Origin: Adiantum capillus-veneris
Lineage: Eukaryota; Streptophyta; Polypodiopsida; Polypodiales; Pteridaceae
DNA: 64,000 nt
Reading direction: 5' to 3'
Assembly (NCBI GenBank): GCA_014529385.2
Contig: CM043958.1
Coordinates: 88,018,525 to 88,082,524 of the forward strand
Below the pieces are notes generated by a model. It worked only from the letters and a program-made list of their open reading frames with translations. It searched no databases and was not told the origin of the DNA. Positions within the stretch are counted from its first letter, which is position 1. Each line of letters opens with the position of its first letter. A program made the translations under genes and the position numbers. Below are positions 33,285 through 43,828 of this stretch, piece after piece.

Positions 33285-33799
33285 GTCACGTGACACATCC
33301 AACCCCATGTGTCCGTGGACAAGCTACTGCATGATCAGAGTTCAGTCAGTCCAGTCAGTTTAGATTAGAAGTGATCTGGCACTTTTGTGAGTCTATTCGT
33401 AGACCGTGCATGCCCAATCACTTAGCATAGATGCATATCCTCCGGTTGCACACAGCATGATCATCGGAATTCTCATCAGAATTCATTAGCATCAGTTAGG
33501 GGAATTTTCCAGTGCATTTAGCCTATTTTCCTATTTCTTGGGATTTTCACTTATTATTTTTAAGTGACTTTCCAACAAAAGTAGGTAGGGCAATATTGCT
33601 AAGTTAATATATAAGCAAACCAAAGTTCACACTTTCTGGCAGAAGAGGCAACAGGAGCTTCCCGCGCAACAGGCAACTTCTCAGCAGTACCCCCTCTGAG
33701 CAGTAGACCCTCGCCATCCACTCCTTCCCTTTGGCGTTTCCTCCCAGCAAGCCATCGCCTACAAGTCCTCTTGCCTGGCGTTTTCCAACCTCAACAGAT

Positions 33800-33890
33800 A
33801 CATCCCAGCCAGCGTTTTTCAGCCTTGACAAAAACGCCAGCATCACTTGCAGATTCAGCGTTTTTTCAGCCTTGTCAAAAACGCCAGCTC
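33800..33890 (+). repeat. Two hairpin repeats in the LTR at 33285-34416
   Basis: GCGTTTTT...AAAAACGC inverted repeats at 33812-33837 and 33858-33883, spaced 46 bp, each around CAGCCTTG. Similar CGTTTTCAGCC motifs occur on the minus strand at 57060-57660. Confidence 0.7.
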
Positions 33891-34417
33891 AGCAGTAGCA
33901 AAAACGCAGAAATCAGCAGTTGGATTCTCGCAGTTTTCAGCCTAGACACAATAGCAGATCAGCCCCCAGTCGGTTGCAGATGTTCCCCCATTTTCAGCCA
34001 TAAAAACGCAGCCAAAACGGTCATTTTTAGCCACCGAAACAATCCCGAAATTCAGCGAATAGAAGATCTCAGATTTCAGCCATCAAGTCGTCGTCGTCGT
34101 CACCACCGTCGTCGTCATCGGCATAGTCCCATTGCATTCGCATTGTACACCTTCGTGCAATCAAAGTAGACCACTCTCGCCGACGAGAGTGGGGCCTTCG
34201 GAGGAGGGTTTTACAACCTCTCGGGTGTCGTATCTCTTCTCTCTCCTTCTCTCAGTCTCATTCACTTGCACGCACAATCCACTCACTTTGTTCGTGATCA
34301 TAGCACTCTCCATAAGACGGAAAGCTCTCTCTTTCCCTAAAGAACTAAAAGGAACCTTGAGCAATAAAGATCACTAATCTTGAGAAAATACAACATTCAT
34401 TCCGCTGCACCTTACAT

Positions 34418-34429
34418 TGGTATCAGAGC
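34418..34429 (+). promoter_or_regulatory. Primer-binding site (initiator tRNA-Met)
   Basis: TGGTATCAGAGC, one base after the LTR end TTACA, an exact match to the common plant retrotransposon primer site. Confidence 0.9.
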
Positions 34430-34859
34430 TTTGGAAGTGTTCTGCATTACTCAAGGAAAGAACCACAAGAATTTTTTTTGCTTCTTGTGATCGCAGGAAC
34501 CCAAGTTTACTTGGGCGTGGCGATTCCTAATCATGTTTTGTTGAAGAGTGACAGGAATCCCAAGAAAGAAGGGCTTGTCCAGCCTCCCGTTGTGTCTCCT
34601 TTCACTCATTGAGAGCGGACCGTGCACTAAGCGGCCGGCCAATCGACGTGAGGTGGGAAAAAGCAACCTTGGTGTGAGCACAAGGCCGCCAAGGGGTGCG
34701 CCCGCTGAAAAGAGTAGAACTCGGGTGAAGAGAAGATCCTTCTCAAACACGGTTTGCAGGCAAAAGAAAACCTCAAGAACCTCAAGAACCAAGACCCCCA
34801 AGAACCCAAGTTCCTCGTGAACTTAAGAACCCAAGACCACAAGAACCCATGACTTCAGA

Positions 34860-35083
34860 ATGATCATCACTCGAAGCGGAATGGATACTTCGCTCGGAGG
34901 TGATGAGCATGAGAGAGGCGAAGAAGAATTTTCCCCACCAGGAGGTTTTTCCGACCCTTCCCCATCTACGACAAGGATTGCACTAACTCCTATGGAGGCT
35001 TTCGACAAGAGGATGATGGACATGAAGTTAGAAATCGAAGAAAGAATCGCAGCCATAGAGCGTAAGTACCAAGAAAGCTTGCG
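34860..35083 (+). pseudogene. Gag N-terminus of the inserted element
   Basis: It starts MIITRSGMDTSLGGDEHERG and runs through an acidic/Pro-rich part to MMDMKLEIEERIAAIERKYQ, a short coiled coil typical of the start of plant Ty3 gag. It is cut at 35083 by the junction back to the host element. The leader 34430-34859 has no recognisable gene. Confidence 0.6.
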
Positions 35084-35096
35084 CATGCTGTTGTGT

Positions 35097-35640
35097 CGCG
35101 ATTGAACTCCACCATTGCAAAGCATTATCTTTAACAAATCCCATTGCTCAAGAAATCTTGGATTCTTCTGTATAGTTCCCCAAAGCATAGATGTTGTTGA
35201 ATTGCTATAGGAACTGCAATGCTTTCTTGCGATCTTTCACCCCGGAAAAAGTGAAAAATTTGACTGTCGTGCCACCATCTTTGAAATCTTTGGGTTGGTT
35301 AGGCGCATATCCCGGATATGGATAATAAGGGTATCCATATGGACTCCAACCATTGTAGCCTGGTGGCGGTGGTGGTGAAGGTGGAGGCAATGGCAGTGGC
35401 AGTGGCAAAGGCGGTTGCACTGGATCAGGATCAAATGGCTGCACCATATTCCTAAAGACTCCCCCAATCGGAATAGACGGCTGAGAAGGTTGCCGGTTGG
35501 AAGCTCCCGTACTTTCTGGTGCCGGAGGAGGAGGTACCACCTGGGGCATCAGAGGGGGTAACATGTAGCTCAAAAATTGTTGAAAACTTTGCAGCATCGG
35601 AAGATTTTGCAGAGGATCACGAAAGAATGTCGTGAAGCTC
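35097..35640 (-). pseudogene. Gag N-terminal half, region 2
   Basis: The minus strand reads MLQSFQQFLSYMLPPLMPQV, PPPPAPESTGASNRQPSQPS, a Pro-rich tract PPLPLPLPLPPPSPPPPPGY, then GYAPNQPKDFKDGGTTVKFF and SGVKDRKKALQFL. It is nearly identical to gag of region 1, and continues after the inserted element at 33284. Confidence 0.8.
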
Positions 35641-35736
35641 GTTAAGCAGAAACTGCAAATATTTTGCTAAATCCATGAATTCCAAGTCTTGGGTTCTTTA
35701 TAGCTTACGCCCTGTAAGACACAGCGATGAAGACGG

Positions 35737-36882
35737 TGTGAGCAGGATGGAAACACACAGAACGCCTCTATAACGACCTAACACACACTCTTGGAAAGAT
35801 ACACACACACACACACTATGGGGCACCACTCGGCTTACACAATCCACCTGGCCGAGACAGGGAACACACCGATGGAGCGAGAGGAGAGAGACTATCCACT
35901 TTCCCACTCCACACAGAGACACACACACACACACACACACACAAAACTCAGCTCAAAAGAGGAGAACTTCTGATAATTAGATACAAATGAGCTTGGGCCA
36001 ACACCAAGGGGCAAATAGCTCACACAAAATGGGTAAAATATACCATATACAATCACAAATTGGAGAAGAAGCTTCGCTCATAGGAGAAACTTACACAGCC
36101 AAAACAGCAGAAAAAGAGTGAGTAATTTGGCAAAATGGACAGCGCCATCGCATCCGGAACGGCCCAAAACCCCAGTCTACAATGTCAAAGTGCTCAAATC
36201 CGACCTCGGATGAGCAGTTTACGGCCAAAACAGGCTCCAAAAACCCCAAAAACACACCTGCGGCTGTTCCTCCTCTCTTCTCCACGTTTTTTCTGGTCTT
36301 CTCTCTGTTTTTTCAGTTCCCACACTTAGATTTTTTAGTTGGGCACCCTTGGCCTTTTAGATGACCTCAAACGGACCCCGAACACGCCAAAAACTGACCT
36401 CGCAGTGCATAGTTGTCACCTTTTGGCATCATCCGCACACCTGGCACTCATTTCTTTTCAATAATGCGTCTCACAACCACGTGAAGTGGCCCCAAAAAGT
36501 GGTCCTAATGATGACCTTTCTGCATAACTCTCACAAGAAAACACCCACGTTGTGTCCGTCCTCATCCGCGTGCAAATATTGACCTCGTTCGCCCTCCTGA
36601 CGCCATTAGATGCCATCTAACGCACCTGCTTACCTCATGTCGTCGGCCCGCGGATAGCTTCCTCGAGAAGTTTTACGCGCTACCAACTCCTCCTTATTGT
36701 AGAAAAAACACAGTGGTACTGGTAATAGTGAAAATCGATGCACTATGTACACCCTGTCCTACCTGTACACATGTGGGCCCCACGTAACCACCTGGCTCTG
36801 AAAAATGGGCAATTCTTTATTTGATGCACCATGCATGTATATGTACATATGCGCAATCCCTTGCTCCAAAAAACTCCTGACA
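35737..36882. mobile_element. Solo LTR of another family in the region 2 leader
   Basis: Region 1 reads GAAGACGGGAGCGCG at the equivalent point (about 30490). In region 2 this is split by 1146 bp that begin TGTGAGCAGG and end CTCCTGACA, with ACGG on both sides (35733-35736 and 36883-36886). TG...CA ends plus the short duplication indicate a solo LTR. It contains (AC)n runs at about 35800-35816 and 35920-35944. Orientation is uncertain; the minus strand starting TGTCAGGAG looks more usual. Confidence 0.65.
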
Positions 36883-37003
36883 ACGGGAGCGCGCCCGATG
36901 TGCGATGAGGTAAGGGTGGAGTGGCTAATAAGTCCTGGTTGGAGGGCGAAGATATCTTCTCTTTTGTAGGACCGATATGCTTTCAGAAAAGCACACGCCT
37001 GAT

Positions 37004-37015
37004 GCTCTGATACCA
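37004..37015 (-). promoter_or_regulatory. Primer-binding site (initiator tRNA-Met)
   Basis: The minus strand reads TGGTATCAGAGC, one base from the LTR beginning at 37017. Confidence 0.9.
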
Positions 37016-37016
37016 C

Positions 37017-37650
37017 TGTCACAAGACGGGCACCACGTGCCAAATGAAAAGAACAGACTGAACAAACTTTTAACACTTCAATAACAATTGAACTGAAAGA
37101 GAGAGACGACACGCGCCACGGAGTGGCGAAATTCATCCCCAGAGAGTATTGCCCCCAAACCTTGGCGCCCCTTTCGGTATTTCTTTATATTGCATCAACA
37201 CAATACAAGCCGGTACTCCAGACTCTGCACCTTCTCCAAGAAGCATGCCAGAGAATGAGCCCTAACCTCATATTTAAAGGCCCTTGGCCTAAAAAGCAAT
37301 TACAATGAAAAGCCTTCAAACTCAAAAGCATTTGGTCCAAAAGCAAAGCCAAAAAGCTGCCAGCATAAATCACAGAAATCCGTACAACATTCAATGCAAA
37401 ACGGGGAAATCCATACAGCCTGCCATGTCAGCGCAATTTTTTGAAATTTGCCACGTCATCAGTTTGTGTGTGTGGGGGTCCTGCTTTATTTTAATCCTTT
37501 ATGTCACTTGGGGCCCCATCGGACGGGGTCCCCATAAGTTGGTAGAACTTCTTCTTCTGTTACTTGTTCTTCTTAGGGTTAGGCCCCTCGGCCAACATCT
37601 GCAAGTTGGCTCCATTCTATAGGGCTTTGACGAGTCAGCAGTTTGTTACA
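37017..37650 (-). mobile_element. Family B LTR (L5), 5' LTR of region 2
   Basis: The plus strand starts TGTCACAAGACGGGCACC and ends GCAGTTTGTTACA, 634 bp, TG...CA on the minus strand. The outer flank is GCTAT (37651-37655), matching the flank left of 24591, and LINE B resumes directly after it. Confidence 0.9.
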
Positions 37651-37655
37651 GCTAT

Positions 37656-38775
37656 TGCCAGTTTTGGTGGAGCAGTAGCAGCCCTGGGCTCTCATGGTCA
37701 CATATTTGTGTACACACATTGTCACCCCATCTTTTGGTCATTGGAAACCAACTTACTGGGATGTTGTTTTTGGGAAGCTTGAAGGACACATTCCTGGATA
37801 GCCCTTTACTTCTTCTCTTATTGTTGATCGGAAGGTTGTCACTTCGCATTTGGCTTGGAATGGTCGACAATGCTCTGTGGGTAACTCTCTTCATTTGGAT
37901 AGTCTGCATTGAAGCAGGGGCTTCGCTTCAAGTCTCCTTGCCAAGCGTATTTTCTGTCCCAAAAAGGAATCTGTCAAGTGCATCAGGTGGTTGATGACTC
38001 GGGTTATGTTCTTTCGTTCGTTGATGCAGTGTCCCGCTTTCGGTTGGGTCCTCACTATTTTCCTCTCTAGGGGAAATTCAAAGGATGCTTGCTTATCACT
38101 TACCCATTCCTCCTTTGGATGTGGACTCTCACTTCTCTGATTGGAATCTGGCTACTACTAGATTGGATTGCATCTCAGCTGGCAATGTCTATGCCATCCT
38201 TCAGTCTGATGTATGGATTGTGCATCATGGTACTCAGCTGTGGTCGCTTTCTGAGTCATCCTTGTGGTGGCAACACACATTGTGTCACATTTTTGGCAAA
38301 GTCACCTACCTTTGAAGGAACGTGTTTTCTTGTGGTGCTGCTTGGTGGGAGCTCTACCTGTTGGCAGTGTGTTACATGCTCGGCATATTGCGCCTTCGCG
38401 CTTCCCCTGATGCCTTGAAGCTGAGGAGATCGTGCCGCCCTTACTATGGCGTTGTCGCCACTCCGGAGCCTTCATTCGGCAAGTGCCGACTACTCTTCGG
38501 CCGCGTTTTCCTTCCAGCTCTTTTCACAGACGCTTTTGCCTTTTTGGGGTGCTCCATTCCCTATTTCAAATTATCTCTTGGTCAAGCGCTGCATTTTGCT
38601 TATGACAATGGAGACATCACTCTGGATACCTAGAGGATTTACTTTGACTGTTTCTAGCCTTCGGAGCCTCATAGTGCTCCGCTTTTTGTATCCCTTTCTT
38701 TTCGTGGGTTTTCCTCGCTTTGAGGTTTCCCACTTGTAAATTAATCAAAGCAAAGTCACAAAAAAAGAGTGTGTG
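37656..38775 (+). mobile_element. LINE family B, copy 2, 3' part
   Basis: Continuation of the element interrupted at 24590. From 38045 on it is closely similar to copy 1 (19275-20115), including the 3' end TTAATCAAAGCAAAGTCAC before (TG)n(AG)n. The zf-RVT-like domain is recognisable at about 38250-38470 (LWWQHTLCHIFGKVTYL, then ALKLRRSCRPYYGVV and neighbouring frames). It is broken by frameshifts. Confidence 0.8.
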
Positions 38776-38805
38776 TGTGTGTGTGTGAGAGAGAGAAAGA
38801 GAGAG
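38769..38805 (+). repeat. (TG)n(AG)n tail of LINE B copy 2
   Basis: Dinucleotide run directly after the conserved LINE B 3' end, as in copy 1 at 20098. Confidence 0.8.
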
Positions 38806-39412
38806 TGTAAGAGACTTGGACACTCCAAGTCAAGAATCTACCGCGACACGACGGGAATTCACTTCAAAACAGTTGATTCAACACCGGCCCGCCGGCGGAG
38901 TTCCGTGCCAAGAGGTATTGGCCCCAAAGACTGACGTCCCTTTCGGTATTTCTTTTTGTATTGAATGTGTTGCACAAGTACAAGGGAGTGGGTGGGTCTC
39001 ACTCTCAGACTCTACGTCCAGATGCTCTAAGAAGTGGGAGCCCAAGCCACACTTATAAAGGTTTACAAGGGATGCCAAAAGCTGAAAATCAAAAGCTCAC
39101 AATAAAGCAGTACATCTCACAAGGCTTGCTTGAATAAAGCAACTCCAAAATAAGCGCTCTCTCTCTCTCTTATGCTTTGCGTAGCCAAAAGCTGCCAAAA
39201 ATTCAACGTAGCCAAAAGCTGCCAATTTTCGTACAACCAGCCACGTCATCAGGTTCCGCTTTTTGCGCCGTGAATCGCGGAGATCCGTACGGCAGTGCCA
39301 CATCAGCATTGAACGGATTTTCCGAGAATGTCGGCCAACCAGGAAGGGTGTCTGTGTGCTCTGTTGCCCCAATGTCCAGGGCCATGACATGCCACGTCAC
39401 CCATTTGTGACA
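38806..39412 (-). mobile_element. Family A-like LTR (divergent subfamily), minus strand
   Basis: The plus strand starts TGTAAGAGACTTGGACACTC and ends CCCATTTGTGACA. The inner part (CACTCCAAGTCAAGAATC, the shared block at about 38945) matches family A LTRs, but U3 differs from the other copies. It is a 3' LTR, because a polypurine tract complement follows at 39413. Confidence 0.8.
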
Positions 39413-39470
39413 TACCCCTCTCTTGAAAGCATTGTAATCGCCCTCGATTATGCCTGCAAAACAGACAAAG
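39413..39470 (-). other. Polypurine tract and 3' UTR stub of the minus element
   Basis: TACCCCTCTCTTGAAAG is the complement of CTTTCAAGAGAGGGGTA. The next 40 bp match the family A 3' UTR (compare 55880-55920). The rest of the element is replaced by the plus-strand element beginning at 39471, so the two LTRs face away from each other with 58 bp between them. Confidence 0.75.
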
Positions 39471-40043
39471 TGTCACAAAGTGATGACGTGGCGGACAGCA
39501 GAAACCCTAATTTCTGTCAGAAACCCTAAAATTCCTGCAAACCCTAATTTTTGCCAAAAACCCTAAATTCCGGAAATCGCGGAGGCGGATTATTATAAAA
39601 AAAAAAAAAAAAAAAAATTTTTTTTTTTGGGAAAATGATGAGCGACGCGAATTTTGCTTTTGCTTTTTTTTTTTATAAAAAAAAAAGAGAAGAGAAAAGA
39701 CTCTCTAAGAGAGAGAGAGAACTGATGCTTTTGATTTTAAAAGCTTTTGGGGCTCTGCTTTTGGGCATCCCTTGTAACCTTTAAATTAGTGGTGAGGGCC
39801 TCACTTCTCAGAGCATCTGGACGCAGAGTCTGAGAGTGAAACCCTAACCGCTCTCTTGTACTTTGATGATTGATTAATACAAAAAGAAATACCGAAAGGG
39901 GCGCCAGTCTTTGGGGCCAATATCTCTAGGCACGGAACTCCGCCGGGCCAGTGCAAATCTATTGTGATCTGTGAATTGTTCTGAAGTGGTTATTTGGTGC
40001 TGTCGCGGTTGATTCTTGACTTGGAGTGTCCAAGTTTGTTACA
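39471..40043 (+). mobile_element. 5' LTR of the family A element
   Basis: TGTCACAAAGTGATGACGTGG to GTTTGTTACA, 573 bp. Four AAACCCTAA-type telo-boxes lie at about 39502, 39521, 39539 and 39558. An A-run followed by a T-run (about 39598-39628) can fold on itself. The shared ACCGAAAGGGGCGCCA block is at about 39890. Confidence 0.9.
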
Positions 40044-40044
40044 G

Positions 40045-40056
40045 TGGTATCAGAGC
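40045..40056 (+). promoter_or_regulatory. Primer-binding site (initiator tRNA-Met)
   Basis: TGGTATCAGAGC, one base after the LTR end TTACA. Exact match to the common plant site. Confidence 0.95.
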
Positions 40057-40115
40057 ACGGCCGATTTCTCTTCTACGGGAAATCCGATCCCCGAATTTTT
40101 TTTTCCGCGGCACCT

Positions 40116-41745
40116 ATGGCTTCAGGCAATGATCAGTCGACTCCCTCTGCATCTGGAGATGCGGGCTGGGATCACAACGAAGATTCAGGCAGAGAGTATG
40201 GCCCACCTTGGCCTACTTAGGTGGAGCGGCGAGAGATAGAGCGTCGCCAGTTGATAAGCGATGCAACAAAGATGATGCTCAATTTTGCCAAGGACCCGAA
40301 GATGGCAAAATATATGAACCAGACCTCTTTGGAAGAGGTACAGACGGAGTGGCAGAGAACCACAACACCACTCCCGAAACCCGCTCTCAAGAAACCTTCT
40401 GCCTCCAAGAAATATACGGAGAAGGAACTGGAGAACGTGGTTGATGCACGGATTGCTCAGCTTTTTGACACGCAAAAGAAAGCCAAAAAGCAAGGCAAAA
40501 AGCAGAAGAAAGGCACTGACTTCCCGGGATATTTAGGTCGTCGGTCGACATTCGACAAAGCAAAGAAACGGAAGAAGCGTGTTCGATTTGAAGGAGTACC
40601 CAGTTCTTCTTCTTCTTCTTCTGACAATTCTTCTAGCTCCTCGGATTAGAGCGAAGAAGACAGAAAAAAAAGCAAAAAGCGAAGCAAGACACAAAGCTTC
40701 GGAACGGGCAAGAAAAAGGCAAAGAAGGCTACATCGCGCCCAGAGACTGACAGTTCTACTGAGGACTCGTCTACAGACAGCTCAGATTCCGATGACGGAA
40801 AGTTTTATGCGAACAAGAAGAATTTTTACAAAGCCAACCAGTATGACTTTCTCGAAGATAACAGCAAGAAAGTCCGAGAGTTTAAGGAAGGTGGCCACTC
40901 GATCAAGTTTGATACTTTTCAGGATACTCAGATGCTTCGAAGGCTTTGTCTCTTATACAGCAGTTTGACATCGCTTTCGCGGGAGGACGCTATTCAGAGC
41001 ACTCCAAGATTCGGAGAGCTGCCTCTTACTCTGAGGGGAATGCTCGTACTTGGTGGTCCACGCTTCTATTAAGCAAGACTGTGCCAGTTACATGGCTGAA
41101 ATTCAAGAGGCTTTTTATTTCTTCTTGGTTGACTCAAGAGTTTGAGCGAGATATACGAGCTGCTTGGAACCATCTCCGGATGACCAAGAGCGATACAGTG
41201 AATTCTTATTGTGAAAGATTCTGGAGCTCTTTTCTACCCGCCTCTTCATTCAAGAAGATCTCGTTCAGAGAACAAATTGAGCGGTTTACCTTGGGTCTAC
41301 CTACAGAGATCCGAGATCACTGCTTGGAACAGAAGTCAGCTTCTATTCAGGAGTTGATGAGTCATGCGAAGCGGGGCTTTGCCATTCACTCTGGCAGTCT
41401 GACCTACCCCACAGATGAGGCCATGACACAACGAGCCAAACAGACTTCTGGGAATGAAAGTAGAATGAAAAAGAGCAACCCAGAGAAAAAAAAAGGATGC
41501 ACGACCCAAGCTTACTCCTGAGGAGAGAGCTCGCTTCATCAGAGAGGGGAAGTGCTTTGGATGCGGGAAACATGGACATATTTCCGCAAAGTGCCCTGAT
41601 AAGGCACAGAAAGAACAGAATGATAAAGACGACGACAGGTCTGAGAGTTCGAGAGCAGCTGAGGAATGTGGCAGAAAAGGCAGATAGAAAAGCAGAACTG
41701 GTACCACATGGCGTGGGACCTGCACCGAATCTAATGAATGAATGA
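40116..41745 (+). pseudogene. Gag of the family A element
   Basis: It starts MASGNDQSTPSASGDAGWDH. The order is: acidic N-part, Lys-rich and Ser-rich linker (FEGVPSSSSSSSDNSSSSSD), capsid (IQQFDIAFAGGRYSEHSKIR, WLKFKRLFISSWLTQEFERD, FREQIERFTLGLPTEIRDHC) and zinc knuckle CFGCGKHGHISAKC, complete. Breaks: TAG at 40218 (CAG in the inverted copy), TAG at 40647 (also present in the inverted copy), one T lost at about 40916, and a gain of A at about 41490. Gag forms the particle and packages RNA. Confidence 0.85.
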
Positions 41746-42060
41746 AAGTACAAACTTTGTCGCTTTCGGGGCAAAGTGAAGGATCAGGAAGCTCTTTTGA
41801 AGGAGCCAAGGCCAACTTCTTTTCACTTGGAATTGGCGGCTCGATTTGGAACTACGCCCGACAGACTGACGCCACAGGCGGAGGTAGTTCGACTGGCACC
41901 CGGATGGGATGTTGCCATTACACCGAGCATTGGCAAACTTCGTTTGCAATGACAGGGGTGTTCAGGGTACGCGAGTGACGTTCTACTCGGGATCCCTTGG
42001 TACCACAAGAACTACGCCGTGGTTGACTACCGGGCCGAGAAAGCGACTTTGATAAATGAA
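41746..42060 (+). pseudogene. Protease region remnant of the family A element
   Basis: In-frame pieces include LELAARFGTTPDRLTPQAEV and, after a stop, YASDVLLGIPWYHKNYAVVD, the D-V-L-L-G-I-P-W element near the end of Ty3 proteases. No D-T/S-G active-site motif is visible, so the N-part appears lost. The inverted copy has the same layout. Confidence 0.6.
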
Positions 42061-42205
42061 GGGCTTAGAGATTGTACTTGATGAACTTCAGTTTTCTTAC
42101 TCATTCTTTTGGGAGAACTGAACGATGGATAAAAGTTGAATATGTTTTGACCTGAAGAAAAGAACGCCAAGATTTTTATTTTTTTTTTCTCCACGCTCAT
42201 GCCGA

Positions 42206-43828
42206 TTGCTTTTGAGAGGGCCTGAAGATCATACCATTGATCTGATATCTGGAAGCACGCCACCGAATCGGCCACCTTATCGTGTGAGCCGAGTACAGAA
42301 TGAAAAGATTATGAACTCAGTGAAAGACCTCTTGGAAAAGGGTCTTGTCCAGCTTAGTACTTCACCGTATTGCTCTCCAGTGTTGTTGGTTTTGAAGAAA
42401 GACAGATCTTGGAGAATGTGCATCGATTATAGCACTCTCAACGAAATCACCATCAAGAACAGATTTCCGATTCCTAGGATCGATGATATACTCGACAGGT
42501 TACAGGGATCCTCGTGCTTTAGCAGGATTGACTTGAAGAGTGGATATCATCAGATCAGGATAGCGCCAGGAGATGTCTACAAGACAGCTTTTCGGACGAC
42601 TTTTGGGTTATTTGAGTTTTTGGTGATGCCTTTTGGCTTAACCAATGCTCCTGCGACATTTAACCGGATGATGGACAGGATTTTTCAAGAGTACAGGCTA
42701 TTTGTTGGCACTTTCTTTGATGCCATCATTGTTTTCTCCAAGAATGAGGCAGAACATAGAGATCATCTGCTTCAAGTCTTTCAGGCATTACGAGATCACA
42801 CATTAGTGATTAATGCTAAGAAAAGCGAATTTTTCCTACCGGAGATACATTTTTTGGGACACATTGTGTCAGCAGCAGGAGTGCGAATGGACCTGGCCAA
42901 GATAGAGACTATCCGTGATTGGCCCGATTTGAGGAATGTCCATGAAGTTAGAAGCTTCTTGGGACTGTGTTCGTACTACAGGCGGTTCATACGAAAGTTT
43001 GCAGAGGTTGCTTCCCCTTTGCATATCTTGACACAGAAAGGAGTACCTTTTTCGTGGGGACCCACAGAGGTGACTGCCTTTCAGACATTGAAAGAGAAAT
43101 TGACTACGGGACCTATTTTGACTTTGCCGGACTTGCAGAAGTCATTCGAAGTATATTGTGATGCTTGTGGTCGTAGTCTGGGTGCGGTCTTGATGCAAGA
43201 AGGCCATGTCATAGCTTACGAGAGCCGTTTGTTCTCTAGGCCGGAGATGACAGCACAGATTTATGAGAAAGAGCTTTTGGCGGTTATCCATGCTCTTACT
43301 CAGTGGCGGCATTACCTACTCGGAGCGGATTTTATTGTCTTTACAGACCATCAGAGTTTGCGCTACTTCTTGTCACAGAAGCAGCTTTCGGAAAAGCAGA
43401 TGCGGTGGGCGAACATCTTGTCACAGTTTCACTTCCAGATTGTCCATGTGCAGGGACAGAAGAATGTGGTGGCAGATGCTTTGTCTCGGAAACCGTTGGT
43501 TCTGGCTATTTCCGCGATACATCATAGGAGCTTCGAGGATATGGTCGATCAGTGTGCCACAGATACAGATTTTGCAGATATTTTCACACGGATACGGGAT
43601 GGGGAGACAGTAGCTGGATACTCCCTTGGAGAAGGCTACTTGATGAAAAAGACTATGTTGTGCGTTACACAGCCGTTGAGGGAAAAGGTTATGACTGATT
43701 GCCACTGTCCACCTTTTACGGGTCACCGCAGCATTGCTACCACCATGAAAGGGGTAGAGAGAGATTTCTTTTGGCGGAGACTGAAGAAGGATGTGGAAGA
43801 GTTTGTGCGCAGTTGCTTGGTATGCTAG
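42206..43828 (+). pseudogene. RT-RNase H-integrase N-part of the family A element
   Basis: An open frame of 540 codons. [62 protein letters not shown]; the catalytic F-D-D is F-D-A ([16 protein letters not shown], about residue 168), so polymerisation should fail. RNase H: YCDACGRSLGAVLMQE, YEKELLAVIHAL, FTDHQSLRYFLSQKQLSEKQ with D-E-D kept. Integrase zinc-binding end: HCPPFTGHRSIATT and FVRSCLVC, then a TAG where Q is expected. The frame probably begins upstream of the first Met. Confidence 0.9.

Larger units (their letters stand above)
33285..35083 (+). mobile_element. 5' LTR plus gag start of a different LTR element, no 3' LTR
   Basis: The insert lies in gag of region 2. Its 5' LTR spans 33285-34416 (TGTCACGTGACACATCC to CACCTTACA), with a TATA-like TTAATATATAAGC at about 33605. 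A standard primer site follows, then the leader, then gag codons. The element stops abruptly at about 35083, where region 2 gag resumes. CATGCTGTTGTGTC occurs at both edges (33275-33288 and 35084-35097). Confidence 0.7.
24591..37650 (-). mobile_element. Composite LTR-retrotransposon complex (family B LTRs)
   Basis: A 13-kb insertion in LINE B, flanked by GCTAT on both sides. Reading left to right (the elements run right to left) it holds LTR 24591-25227, a LINE sliver, a damaged LTR 25274-27202 with a DNA transposon inside, LTR 27203-27899, internal region 1, LTR 30703-31359, internal region 2 and LTR 37017-37650. Polypurine tracts face 27899 and 31359, and initiator-Met primer sites face 30703 and 37017. 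All point to minus-strand elements sharing LTRs by tandem recombination. Internal regions encode only gag and a protease; no RT or integrase is present. Confidence 0.8.

Noticed and set aside
34860-35105. A host gene beginning MIITRSGMDTSLGGDEHERG
   Set aside because: It follows an LTR and primer site directly and ends at a transposon junction, so it is gag.
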